A DNA stretch of 64,000 nt, taken from Achromobacter dolens (GTDB lineage Bacteria > Pseudomonadota > Gammaproteobacteria > Burkholderiales > Burkholderiaceae_B). The notes beneath the pieces are model-generated. The model saw only the letters and a program-made list of their open reading frames with translations. It ran no database searches and was not told where the DNA came from. Both the position numbers and the translations under genes were made by a program. The stretch is from assembly GCF_902859745.1 (NCBI RefSeq), contig NZ_CADIJW010000018.1:33889-97888 (forward strand), in the 5' to 3' direction. This document shows positions 52,148-64,000 of the stretch, one piece after another. Position 1 is the stretch's first letter. Each line of letters opens with the position of its first letter.

Positions 52148-53925
52148 GGCGTGTTCTCCAGCAGGTAGGTCGCGCTGTTGCCGCACACGCTGCCGGTGCG
52201 CAGCGCGTTGAACGCGCCGGGCAGCGACTCGAACAACAGGTCGCAGTCCGCCGGGGGCGGCGACAGATCGGGCGGCAGGGATTCAGGCGCGTCGCCCAGG
52301 TTGACGTACAGCGAGAGCACCGCGCCATCGCCCAGCCGCCAGCGGGCGAGCGCGGTGGCGGCGCCCAGCGCCAGGGCGCCCAGGCTGACCGCGCCGCGCA
52401 GGCGCGGCGCGATGAGCTGCCGCCGCAGGTGCAGCAGCGCCCGGTAATAGGTGCGCCAGGCCTTGCCCTCGTCGCTGTGTTCGGCGGTCCATGGCTGGCT
52501 GCGGGCATAGGTGTCGATGGCGCCGGGGTCGGGCACCGCGGCCGCGTCGAGCGAGAGGGCCGGGAACTCGCGGCGCCTGCCCTCGCGCACCGCCCGCGCC
52601 AGCGCCGGATCGGCATGGCTGGTGAAGTAGAGGAAGGGCGCGGTGCTGCCGCATTCCTCGCCCATGAAGATCAGGGGGATCTGCGGGGCCAGCAGTTGCA
52701 GGGCGACCGCCGCGCGCAGGCGGTCCGGCGATGGCGTCAGGGTGGTCAGGCGTTCGCCCTGGGCGCGGTTGCCGGTCTGGTCGTGGTTCTGCAGGAACAG
52801 CACGAAAGCCGTGGGCGGCAGGTGGGCGCTGGGTTCGCCACGCGGGCGGCCGCCGCGATGGGCCGAGGGCTGGCCCTGGTACAGCCAGCCTTGCTCCAGG
52901 CATTGGGCCAGCGCCTGGGCCGGATAGCGCGTGTAATCGGCGTAGTAGCCATGCGATTCGCCGGTCAGCAGGTGGTGCAGCACGTGGTGCGCGTCGTCGT
53001 TCCATTGCGCGTCGTAACCGGCGCCGAGCAGCGACGCGCGGTTGTCGTCGTTCTCCAGCACCAGGTGCAGGTGGCGTTGCGGCAACTGGCCGCGCAGGTG
53101 GCGCGCCAATTCCTCCAGCCAGTCCTGGTCGATGATGGCATGCACGGCGTCAAGCCGCAGGCCGTCGAAACGGTATTCGATGAGCCAATGAAGCGCGCTT
53201 TCCTCGAAATAGCGGCGCACGGCGGCCTGGCGCAGATCGATGGCCGCGCCCCACGGCGTGGGCACGTCGTCGCGGAAGAACGGCGCGGCGTATTGCGACA
53301 GGAAATTGCCATCAGGGCCGAAATGGTTGTAGACCACGTCCAGCATCACGCCCATGCCCAGGCCGTGGGCGGTATCGATGAGGTCCTTCAGTTCCTCGGG
53401 CGTGCCGTAGGCGGTGTCGGGCGCGTACGGCAGCACGCCGTCGTAGCCCCAGTTGCGCGGCCCGGGGAAATCGGCCAGCGGCATCAGTTCGAGCAACGTG
53501 ACGCCAAGGTCGGCGAGGGCGGGCAGGCGTTGCCGCAGGCCGGCATAGCCGCCTGCCAGGCCCACGTGCACTTCGTACAGCACGGTCTCCTCCCATGGCC
53601 GGCCGCGCCATCCCGGATGCCGCCATGGGTAGGTGTCGAGGCCGGTGACCACGCTGGCCTCACGCACGTCGCCGGCCTGCAGGCGCGAGGCGGGATCGGG
53701 CACCACCAGCGCGTCGCCGATGCGGTAGCGGTAGCGCGTGCCCGGGCCGCAATCCACATCCACCTGCGCGTACCCCTGCGCGTCGCGCCGCAGCGCGATG
53801 GGATCGCGGCCCTCGATCAGCAGGGCCAGCCCGGGGGGCGCGGAAGGCGCCCACAGGCGAAAGCGCGTGCGGCCATCGGGCAGCGGCAGGGCGCCGAAGG
53901 AAAATGGTTCGGGCCATGCGGTCAT
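52144..53925 (-). CDS. treZ: Maltooligosyl trehalose trehalohydrolase
   Basis: A 593-residue GH13 enzyme. An N-terminal beta-sandwich (about 1-95, FGALPLPDGRTRFRLWAPSA) is followed by the barrel with ELMPLADFPGPRNWGYDGV, MLDVVYNHFGPDGN, DGLRLDAVHAI (nucleophile), LVLENDDNR (acid Glu) and FLQNHDQTGNRAQGER, the TreZ signature region. It releases trehalose from maltooligosyl trehalose. It overlaps glgX and malQ by 4 nt each. Confidence 0.94.
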   Translation of the reverse strand: MTAWPEPFSFGALPLPDGRTRFRLWAPSAPPGLALLIEGRDPIALRRDAQGYAQVDVDCGPGTRYRYRIGDALVVPDPASRLQAGDVREASVVTGLDTYPWRHPGWRGRPWEETVLYEVHVGLAGGYAGLRQRLPALADLGVTLLELMPLADFPGPRNWGYDGVLPYAPDTAYGTPEELKDLIDTAHGLGMGVMLDVVYNHFGPDGNFLSQYAAPFFRDDVPTPWGAAIDLRQAAVRRYFEESALHWLIEYRFDGLRLDAVHAIIDQDWLEELARHLRGQLPQRHLHLVLENDDNRASLLGAGYDAQWNDDAHHVLHHLLTGESHGYYADYTRYPAQALAQCLEQGWLYQGQPSAHRGGRPRGEPSAHLPPTAFVLFLQNHDQTGNRAQGERLTTLTPSPDRLRAAVALQLLAPQIPLIFMGEECGSTAPFLYFTSHADPALARAVREGRRREFPALSLDAAAVPDPGAIDTYARSQPWTAEHSDEGKAWRTYYRALLHLRRQLIAPRLRGAVSLGALALGAATALARWRLGDGAVLSLYVNLGDAPESLPPDLSPPPADCDLLFESLPGAFNALRTGSVCGNSATYLLENTP

Positions 53926-56039
53926 TGCGCCTGCTCCGGAATGTGGGCGGCCGCCAGCAGCACCAGGCTCTGCGCCGGCACCACGAGTTCTCCCTGATTG
54001 ACGGGCGCCGCGGCGGTCGGCGCGGAGGAATCCAGCTCGCGGATCCAGGCCAGCGCCGGCGCTGGCAGCGTGAAGGCGGCCGGCTCGGCGCCGGGATTGA
54101 GCAGCAGCAGCGTGATGTCGGCGCTGCCGTCGTCACGCAGCGCGGCGCGGCGCAGGGCGAGGGACTTGGCGGTGACATCTTCCCAGGAGGCCGGTTCGAT
54201 GGGGCGGCCGTCGGGGTTGAACCAGGCGATGGCGGCCACGCCGGGGCAGACTTCGCGGGCGGCGTCGCCATAGCGCGCGGCCCGCAGGGAAGGATGACCG
54301 CGCCGCAAGGCCAGCGCGCGCGCCACCGCCTGGCTCAGCGCGCGGCCTTCATCGCTCTGGGCCTGGGTCCAGTCGAGCCAGGACAGGGGATTGTCCTGGC
54401 AGTAGGCGTTGTTATTGCCGTCCTGGGTGTTGCCGAATTCATCCCCGGCCAGCAGCATGGGCGTGCCATCCGACAGGCACAGCGTGGCCAGCAGCGCCCG
54501 CTGCACCCGGTCGCGCCGTTCCAGCACCGCCTCGTCCTGGCTGGGACCTTCCTCGCCCCAATTGCTGCTGTAGTTCTCGGGATGGCCGTCGTCGCCGTTC
54601 TCGCCATTGGCCTCGTTGTGGCGGCCGTCGTAGCTGACGACGTCGCGCACGGTGAAGCCATCGTGCGAGGCGACGAAGTTGACGCTGGCCCAGGGGCGCC
54701 GGTGGCGGCGGTCGAAGACGTCGCGCGAGCCGGTCAGCCGCGCCGCCATGTCGCCGCGCTGCCCCTCGTCGCCGCGCCAGTAGCGCCGCGTCGTGTCGCG
54801 GTAGCGGTCGTTCCACTCGGCGAAGCCGGGCGGGTGGTTGCCGAGCTGGTAGCCGTCCGGGCCGATGTCCCACGGTTCGGAAATGAGCTTGATCCCCGCC
54901 AGTTCCGGGTCCTGCAGCACGGCGTCGAAAAAGCCCGACCCCGGATCGAAGCCGGTGCCTTCGCGCCCCAGCGTGACCCCCAGGTCGAAGCGGAAGCCAT
55001 CCACGCCATAGGACCGCACCCAGTGGCGCAGTGAATCGGTCACCATCTGCAGCACTCGCGGATGGGACAGGTTGACCGTGTTGCCGCAGCCGGTGTCGTT
55101 GATGTAGTGGCGCTCCTCGCCCGGCACCAGGCGGTAGTAGCTGGCATTGTCCAGCCCGCGCCAGGACAGCGTCGGCCCCAGTTCGTTGCCTTCGCAGGTG
55201 TGGTTGTAGACCACGTCGAGGATGACCTCCAGGCCGGCAGCGTGCAGGCGGCGAATGGCCTGGCGCAGGTCGTTGGGGCCGTGCTGCAGGTACGACGGTT
55301 CGGGCGCGAAGAACGACAGCGTGTTGTAGCCCCAGTAGTTGCGCAGCCCGCGCTCGAGCAGGAAGCGGTCCTGCAGGAAGGCGTGCACCGGCAGCAGTTC
55401 GATCGCGGTCACGCCCAGCCGTTGCAGGTGCTCGATGAAGCGCGGATCGGCCAGCGCCGCGCTGGTGCCCCGCAGCGGTTGACGCAGGTCTTCGCGCTGC
55501 ATCGAGGCGCCGCGCAGGTGCATCTCGTAGATGACGCTGTCGGCCCAGGCGGTGCGCGGCGGCTTGCTGTTGCCCCAGTTGAACGGCAGATCCTCCACCA
55601 CGATCGCCTTGGGCATGGCGGGAGCGCTGTCGCGCCGGTCCATCGCCAGGTCGGCGCGGGCGTGGTTGAGGCGGTATCCAAACAGCGCATCGCTCCAGTT
55701 GACAGGGCCGGTGAGCTGGCGCGCGTAGGGGTCCAGCAGCAGCTTGTGCGGGTTGAAGCGGTGGCCGTTGCGCGGGTCGTACGGGCCATGGGCGCGCAAG
55801 CCGTAGACCAGGCCCGGCTGGGCATCGGGCAGGTAGCCGTGCCAGATCTCGTCGGTGCATTCCGGCAGATCGAAACGGCGCAGTTCCTTGCGGCCGCGGG
55901 CATCGAACAGGCAGACCTCGATGCGGGTGGCGTTGGCCGAGAACACGGCGAAGTTCACGCCCAGGCCGTCGCTGACGGCCCCCAGCGGATAGGGGTGGCC
56001 GGCGGTCATGCGGGTCAACAGGGAGGGATCCATGGTCAT
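53922..56039 (-). CDS. glgX: Glycogen debranching enzyme
   Basis: A 705-residue isoamylase-type GH13 enzyme. The N-terminal CBM48 region begins [20 protein letters not shown]. The barrel contains [33 protein letters not shown] (nucleophile), [15 protein letters not shown] (acid Glu) and [18 protein letters not shown]. It trims alpha-1,6 branches, giving linear chains for MalQ and TreYZ. The ATG at 56039 overlaps the glgB stop; a second ATG two codons later is possible. Confidence 0.94.
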   Translation of the reverse strand: MTMDPSLLTRMTAGHPYPLGAVSDGLGVNFAVFSANATRIEVCLFDARGRKELRRFDLPECTDEIWHGYLPDAQPGLVYGLRAHGPYDPRNGHRFNPHKLLLDPYARQLTGPVNWSDALFGYRLNHARADLAMDRRDSAPAMPKAIVVEDLPFNWGNSKPPRTAWADSVIYEMHLRGASMQREDLRQPLRGTSAALADPRFIEHLQRLGVTAIELLPVHAFLQDRFLLERGLRNYWGYNTLSFFAPEPSYLQHGPNDLRQAIRRLHAAGLEVILDVVYNHTCEGNELGPTLSWRGLDNASYYRLVPGEERHYINDTGCGNTVNLSHPRVLQMVTDSLRHWVRSYGVDGFRFDLGVTLGREGTGFDPGSGFFDAVLQDPELAGIKLISEPWDIGPDGYQLGNHPPGFAEWNDRYRDTTRRYWRGDEGQRGDMAARLTGSRDVFDRRHRRPWASVNFVASHDGFTVRDVVSYDGRHNEANGENGDDGHPENYSSNWGEEGPSQDEAVLERRDRVQRALLATLCLSDGTPMLLAGDEFGNTQDGNNNAYCQDNPLSWLDWTQAQSDEGRALSQAVARALALRRGHPSLRAARYGDAAREVCPGVAAIAWFNPDGRPIEPASWEDVTAKSLALRRAALRDDGSADITLLLLNPGAEPAAFTLPAPALAWIRELDSSAPTAAAPVNQGELVVPAQSLVLLAAAHIPEQAQ

Positions 56040-58272
56040 TCGCCTTCATGCCTGAAGTAGAGGGTGGACAGGGCCGGCAGCGCCAGGGCCAGCGATTGGG
56101 CATGGCCGTGCGCCGGCTCCGGCGCGGTGCGCGCCAGCCCAAGGTTGCCGCCGCCGGCGCCGCCATAGGCGCCGGCATCGGTATTGAGGACTTCGGCCCA
56201 GCGGCCGGGCAGCGGCACGCCGACGCGGTAGCCGTCCCGGGCCACCGGCGTGAAGTTGCTGATCGCCAGCATTTGCGCCGCGCCATCGGTGCGCAGGAAG
56301 GCGACCACGCTGTTGTCGGCGTCATCCAGCACCACCCAGGCGAATCCGGCGGGGTCGGCGTCAAGCGCGTGCAGCGCGGGCTGGTCGCGGTACAGCCGGT
56401 TCAGGTCGCCGACCAGCCGCTGCACGCCCCTGCGAGGCGGATCGTCCAGGAGGTTCCAATCCAGCGGCGCATCGTGGTTCCATTCGTCGGGCTGGGCGAT
56501 CTCGCCGCCCATGAACAGCAGCTTCTTGCCCGGATGGGCCCACATGTAGCCCAGGTAGGCGCGCAGGTTGGCCAGGCGTGCGGCGGCGTCGCCGGGCATC
56601 TTGTTCAGCAGCGAGCCCTTGCCGTGCACCACCTCGTCGTGCGACAGCGGCAGGACGTAGCGTTCGGCATAGGCGTAGACCATGCTGAAAGTCAGCTCGC
56701 CGTGGTGGTGCTTGCGGTGCACCGGGTCTTCGCGCAGGTAGCGCAGGGTGTCATGCATCCAGCCCATGTTCCACTTGTAGTGAAAGCCCAGGCCGCCCTC
56801 GGCCACCGGGGCGGTCACGCCGGGCCAGGCGGTGGACTCCTCGGCGACCATGATCGCGTCGGGCACCTCGTGGCGCACCGCCTGGTTCAGCGCGCGCAGG
56901 AAATCGACGGCCTCCAGGTTCTCGCGGCCGCCGTGGCGGTTGGGAATCCATTCGCCGGGCCGCCGGCTGTAGTCGCGGTACAGCATGGACGCCACCGCGT
57001 CCACGCGCAGGCCATCGACGTGGAAGCGTTGCAGCCAGTGCAGGGCGCTGGCGATCATGAATCCCCGCACTTCGGTGCGTCCCAGGTTGTAGACCAGCGT
57101 GTGCCAGTCGGGGTGGTAGCCCTCGCGCGGGTCGTCGTATTCGTAAAGCGCCGTGCCGTCAAAGCGCGCCAGGCCATGGGCGTCATCGGGAAAGTGCGCG
57201 GGCACCCAGTCCAGGATGACGCCGACGCCGGCGGCGTGGCAGCGGTCGACGAAGTGCGCGAAGGCCGCCGGCGGACCGAAGCGCGCGCTGGGCGCGAACA
57301 AGCCCAGCGGCTGGTAGCCCCACGAGCCGCCGAACGGATGTTCCATGATCGGCATCAGTTCGATATGTGAAAACCCCATCGACGCGGCGTAGGCCGGCAG
57401 CTTGTCGGCCAATTGCCGCCAGGCGCAGGCATCGTCGCCGGTGGACAGCCATGAGCCCGCGTGGACTTCATAGATCGCGATGGGCGCGTCCGCGCCATGG
57501 CGGTTCCCGCGGCCGCGCATCCAGTCGCCGTCCGTCCACGGATAGGGCGCCGCGTCGTCCACCACCGAGGCGGTTGCCGGCGGCAGTTCGGCGCGGCGCG
57601 CGTGCGGGTCGGCCTTGAAACGGATCGCGCCGGTCGCGTCGGTGACGGCGAACTTGTAGGCCGAGCCCGCCGCGACGTCGGGCACGAACAGCTCCCAGAC
57701 GCCGGCCTCGTGCCGCAGCCGCATGCCGTGGCGGCGGGGATCCCAGCTATTGAAGTCGCCGACCAGCGCCACGCGGCGCGCGTTCGGCGCCCAGACGGCG
57801 CAGCGCAGCCCGGCGACGCCATCGACCGTGGCGGGCCGCGCGCCGAGCCAGTCCAGGGCGGCCCGCCAGTCGCCGGCCGCCAACCCGCGCAAGGCGTCGG
57901 CCGGCAGCAATGGGCCGAATGCATATGGGTCGGCGGTGCGCTGCAACGCCTGCGGCCATTCGATCTCCAGCCGGTACGAGGCAGGCTCGCCGGCGCGGGC
58001 GCAGTCCGCGGGGCCGCTGAACAGGCCGTCGCCGTCATCGGCCAGCGGGTGGCGCGCCTCATCGGCGCCGATCACGGTGACCGACCGCGCGTCGGGCGCC
58101 AGCACCCGCACGTGGCCGTCATGCGGGCCCAGCACGGCGAAGGGGTCGCCATGCAGGCCGGCGACCAGGGCGGTGCGCTGCGCCGCGTCCAGAGGGGGCG
58201 CCAGGGAAGGCGCGGCCGGCGGCGGACGGCCGTTCGCGCCGGCGGCGCCGCGGGAAGAGGCGTGGCGTCGGT

Positions 58273-58276
<4 letters not shown>
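56036..58276 (-). CDS. glgB: 1,4-alpha-glucan branching enzyme
   Basis: A 746-residue GH13 enzyme. A disordered, Pro/Ala-rich start is followed by an N1 region, CBM48 (about 130-220: [20 protein letters not shown]) and the barrel with [34 protein letters not shown] (nucleophile), [13 protein letters not shown] (acid Glu) and [15 protein letters not shown]. It makes alpha-1,6 branches in the glucan built by GlgE. The start at 58276 overlaps the treS stop (ATGA). Confidence 0.95.
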
Positions 58277-61614
<3,338 letters not shown>

Positions 61615-61636
61615 GGTTGCGGGCTCCATGGCGGCG

Positions 61637-64000
61637 TCAACCATGACGCGACAGCCGCCAGATGCGATAGGGTTGTTCGGGAGACAGCGCCACTTCGCGG
61701 GCGCCGCCCCGCCAGGTTTCGCGCCGTTCGGCCAGCAGGTCCTCGGCCACCATCTCGGCGGCCCACGGCGGGCAGAAGAGCGCGTAGGGCGGTTCGATGC
61801 GGGCCGTCTGGGCGTGGAACGGGTCCAGGCTGATCGCCGCCAGGATCACGTTGCCCTGTCCGGGCGTGGCCTTGGCGAACGCGATGACGCGCGCATTGCC
61901 GCTGGCGGCCAGCGTCAGGCCGCGGTGGCTCTGCAGGGCGGGGTTGGCGCGGCGAAGCTGGTTCAGGCGGGCGATGTCGGCGCGGATGTTGCCGGGTTGG
62001 CGCCAGTCGCGCGGGCGCAGTTCGTACTTCTCGGAGTCCAGGTATTCCTCCTTGCCCGGCACTGGCGCGGCCTCGCACAGTTCGAAGCCGCTGTAGACGC
62101 CCCACAGCCCCGAGCCCAGCGCGGCGAGCGCCGCGCGGATCAGGAAGCCGGGACGGCCCGAGGTCTGCAGGAACAGGGGGTTGATATCGGGCGTGTTGAC
62201 GAAGAAATGCGGCCGGAAGAAATCCGCCGCCGGCGGCTGCGAGATCTCGCGCAGGTAGTCTTCCAGCTCGGCCTTGTCGTTGCGCCAGGTGAAGTAGGTG
62301 TATGACTGCGTGAATCCCACCTTCGCCAGCCGGTACATCATCTTGGGGCGGGTGAAGGCTTCGGACAGGAACAGCACGTCGGGATGGCGCGCGTGGATTT
62401 CGGCGATCAGCCACTGCCAGAACGGCAGCGGCTTGGTGTGCGGGTTGTCGACGCGGAACGTGCGCACGCCCTGTTCCGCCCAGAACAGCACGATGTCGCG
62501 CAGGGCGCGCCACAGCCCGAGCTTGCGCGCGCGCTTGGGCGCGGGGCCGTAGAACGACACGTTGACGATGTCCTGGTATTTCTTGGGCGGATTCTCGGCG
62601 TAGCGCAGCGATCCGTCGGGCCGCCACGAAAACCAGTCCGGGTGCTGCGCCAGCCAGGGGTGATCGGGCGAGCACTGAATGGCGAAGTCCAGGGCCATTT
62701 CCAGGCCGTGGGCGCGCGCCGCGTGTACCAGCCGCAGGAAATCCTCCAGCGTGCCCAGTTGCGGTTCGATGGCGTCGTGGCCGCCGGCGGCCGATCCGAT
62801 CGCGTAGGGGCTGCCCACGTCGTCCGGCCCGGCCTGCAAACTGTTGTTGCGGCCCTTGCGGTTGGACCGGCCGATGGGGTGGATCGGCGGCAGGTACAGC
62901 ACGTCGAAGCCCATTTCGCGGATGTCGGGCAGGCGCGCGATCACGTCGTCGAACGTGCCGTGGCGGCCCGCCTCGGTCGCCTGGGAGCGCGGAAACAATT
63001 CATACCAGGCGGCGTGGACCGCGCGCGGCCGGTCGACCCAGATGGGATGGGGGGCGGACAGCGACTCGAACGGATGGCTGTCCAGGCCGCGCATGGCCTG
63101 CGCCAGCGCCGGGCTGAGCAGCAGCGCAATCTGCTCGGCGTCGGGCTCGTCGCCCTCGCGCCGCGCGGCGCAGGTCTTGATGGCGCGCTTGAGCAGGCCG
63201 GCGCCGGCGCCGGACGCGCCGCCCATGCTGGCGCGCTGGTCCGCCTCGCGCAGTAATTGCAGCCCTTCCTCGCGCTCGAGCCGCAGGCTGGCGCCGGCAG
63301 CGTGCTTGACCTCGAACTCGTGCTGGAAGGTGGCCCAACTGTCGTACCAGGCGACGATCTGGAAGGTGTGCGGGCCGATCCGGCTCGGGCGGAAGGCGGC
63401 CTGCCAGCGGTCGTTGCCGGCCGGAACCATCGGCACGCTGCGCCAGCCGGGTTCGTCGTCGGCGCGCCAGCGAAGTTCGGCGGCGAGCTGGTCGTGGCCG
63501 TCCATGAAGATGTCCGCCCGCACCTCGATCTGTTCGTGGACGCTGCATTTGACCGGAAAGCCGCCGCCGTCGACGGCGGGCGCGACCTGCTCGATGGCGA
63601 TGCGCGCCTGGGCGCCTTCGGCGCGCGCCGGGGCCGCCATCCGTGGCGCCGCGCATATCGGCGGGGCGGGGGACAGCAGATAACGGGCATGGCCTGCGGG
63701 CGCCAGGATGCCGTCGGCTGGCGCGCCGTCCTGGGGGGAGAGCTCGCCGGGCGGCAGCAGGCCGGCGGCCAGGTCCCGGTCCAGGCGCGCGGGGGCCTGG
63801 TCGTCGGGATTGAGCGCGAGCAGATCCGCGCCCTCGGCGGCCGTCTCGCGCAGCACCAGGGTGGCGCCGCCGTCGCGGCCCACCACGATCCGGGGCGGGG
63901 CGGTGGCATGGGCCTGCCGCAACCAGGCATTGATTTGGGGGGCGCCGCCGGCCTCGCCGATGTCGTCGGCGAGCCAGCCGCAGCCGCTCAGGGCCGCGGT
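61637..64000 (-). CDS. glgE: Alpha-1,4-glucan:maltose-1-phosphate maltosyltransferase with N-terminal extension (partial)
   Basis: The frame covers 787 residues and runs off the right edge, so the true start is outside. The GlgE core begins near IAIEQVAPAVDGGGFPVK, about 130 residues in, with the N-terminal beta-domain and then the GH13 barrel: LDFAIQCSPDHPWL, RTFRVDNPHTKP (nucleophile Asp), LFLSEAFTRPKMMYRLAK (acid Glu) and YTYFTWRN. It extends alpha-glucan from maltose-1-phosphate made by TreS-Mak. The extra 130 or more residues ahead of the core resemble the beta-sandwich end of another amylase-type domain (DLLALNPDDQAP, APAGHARYLLSP), so this is probably a longer fused form. Confidence 0.93.
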   Translation of the reverse strand, partial: TAALSGCGWLADDIGEAGGAPQINAWLRQAHATAPPRIVVGRDGGATLVLRETAAEGADLLALNPDDQAPARLDRDLAAGLLPPGELSPQDGAPADGILAPAGHARYLLSPAPPICAAPRMAAPARAEGAQARIAIEQVAPAVDGGGFPVKCSVHEQIEVRADIFMDGHDQLAAELRWRADDEPGWRSVPMVPAGNDRWQAAFRPSRIGPHTFQIVAWYDSWATFQHEFEVKHAAGASLRLEREEGLQLLREADQRASMGGASGAGAGLLKRAIKTCAARREGDEPDAEQIALLLSPALAQAMRGLDSHPFESLSAPHPIWVDRPRAVHAAWYELFPRSQATEAGRHGTFDDVIARLPDIREMGFDVLYLPPIHPIGRSNRKGRNNSLQAGPDDVGSPYAIGSAAGGHDAIEPQLGTLEDFLRLVHAARAHGLEMALDFAIQCSPDHPWLAQHPDWFSWRPDGSLRYAENPPKKYQDIVNVSFYGPAPKRARKLGLWRALRDIVLFWAEQGVRTFRVDNPHTKPLPFWQWLIAEIHARHPDVLFLSEAFTRPKMMYRLAKVGFTQSYTYFTWRNDKAELEDYLREISQPPAADFFRPHFFVNTPDINPLFLQTSGRPGFLIRAALAALGSGLWGVYSGFELCEAAPVPGKEEYLDSEKYELRPRDWRQPGNIRADIARLNQLRRANPALQSHRGLTLAASGNARVIAFAKATPGQGNVILAAISLDPFHAQTARIEPPYALFCPPWAAEMVAEDLLAERRETWRGGAREVALSPEQPYRIWRLSRHG

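Overview
The window is high-GC DNA with short intergenic gaps. It has the gene style of a betaproteobacterium of the Alcaligenaceae (Bordetella/Achromobacter type): a Bug-type periplasmic receptor, many IclR/GntR/MocR regulators beside small catabolic operons, several TonB-dependent receptors, and a Ku/LigD end-joining pair. The genus is inferred from gene content and cannot be fixed from the sequence alone. No rRNA, tRNA, CRISPR array, insertion sequence or phage gene was seen.

Positions 1-8.9 kb: the tail of a GMC oxidoreductase, then a sugar-acid catabolic locus. A leftward operon (split UxaA-type dehydratase, two ABC permeases, ATPase, binding protein, enolase-superfamily dehydratase) diverges from SDR dehydrogenase, FAH-family hydrolase and IclR regulator genes. 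Together they suggest uptake and non-phosphorylative breakdown of an aldonic acid via 2-keto-3-deoxy and 2,4-diketo-3-deoxy acids. Positions 8.9-13.6 kb: a PcaB-like lyase, a Bug receptor and a class I fumarase, controlled by a divergent GntR/HutC regulator with a clear palindromic operator.

Positions 13.7-15.7 kb: a two-gene RNA-repair operon (HD-phosphoesterase/polynucleotide kinase plus ATP-dependent RNA ligase). Positions 16-20.9 kb: a Tat-exported alpha/beta hydrolase, a serine hydrolase, a LuxR-type regulator carrying two degenerate HD-GYP-like modules, and an exported esterase.

Positions 21-36.3 kb are mostly iron or metallophore acquisition. A Crp-type regulator diverges from an eight-gene run: binding protein, FecCD permease, ATPase, two related unrecognised Rossmann-like proteins, two tandem duplicated TonB receptors and a 51-residue membrane peptide. 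It is followed by a FecI/FecR/STN-receptor surface-signalling unit with Fur-like boxes and by an MHS-family transporter.

Positions 36.4-41.8 kb: a MocR regulator and an operon of M20 amidohydrolase, APH-fold kinase and class III PLP enzyme. The last two look like a kinase/phospho-lyase pair. Matching TATAGCCA motifs lie upstream of this operon and between the MHS transporter and mocR, suggesting one regulon. Positions 42.1-45.7 kb: ku and a ligD that is frameshifted between its phosphoesterase and ligase domains. Position 45.7-47.1 kb: an APC amino-acid permease. Positions 47.3-64 kb: a leftward, fully overlapped chain glgE-treS/mak-glgB-glgX-treZ-malQ-treY, which joins trehalose, maltose-1-phosphate and alpha-glucan metabolism.
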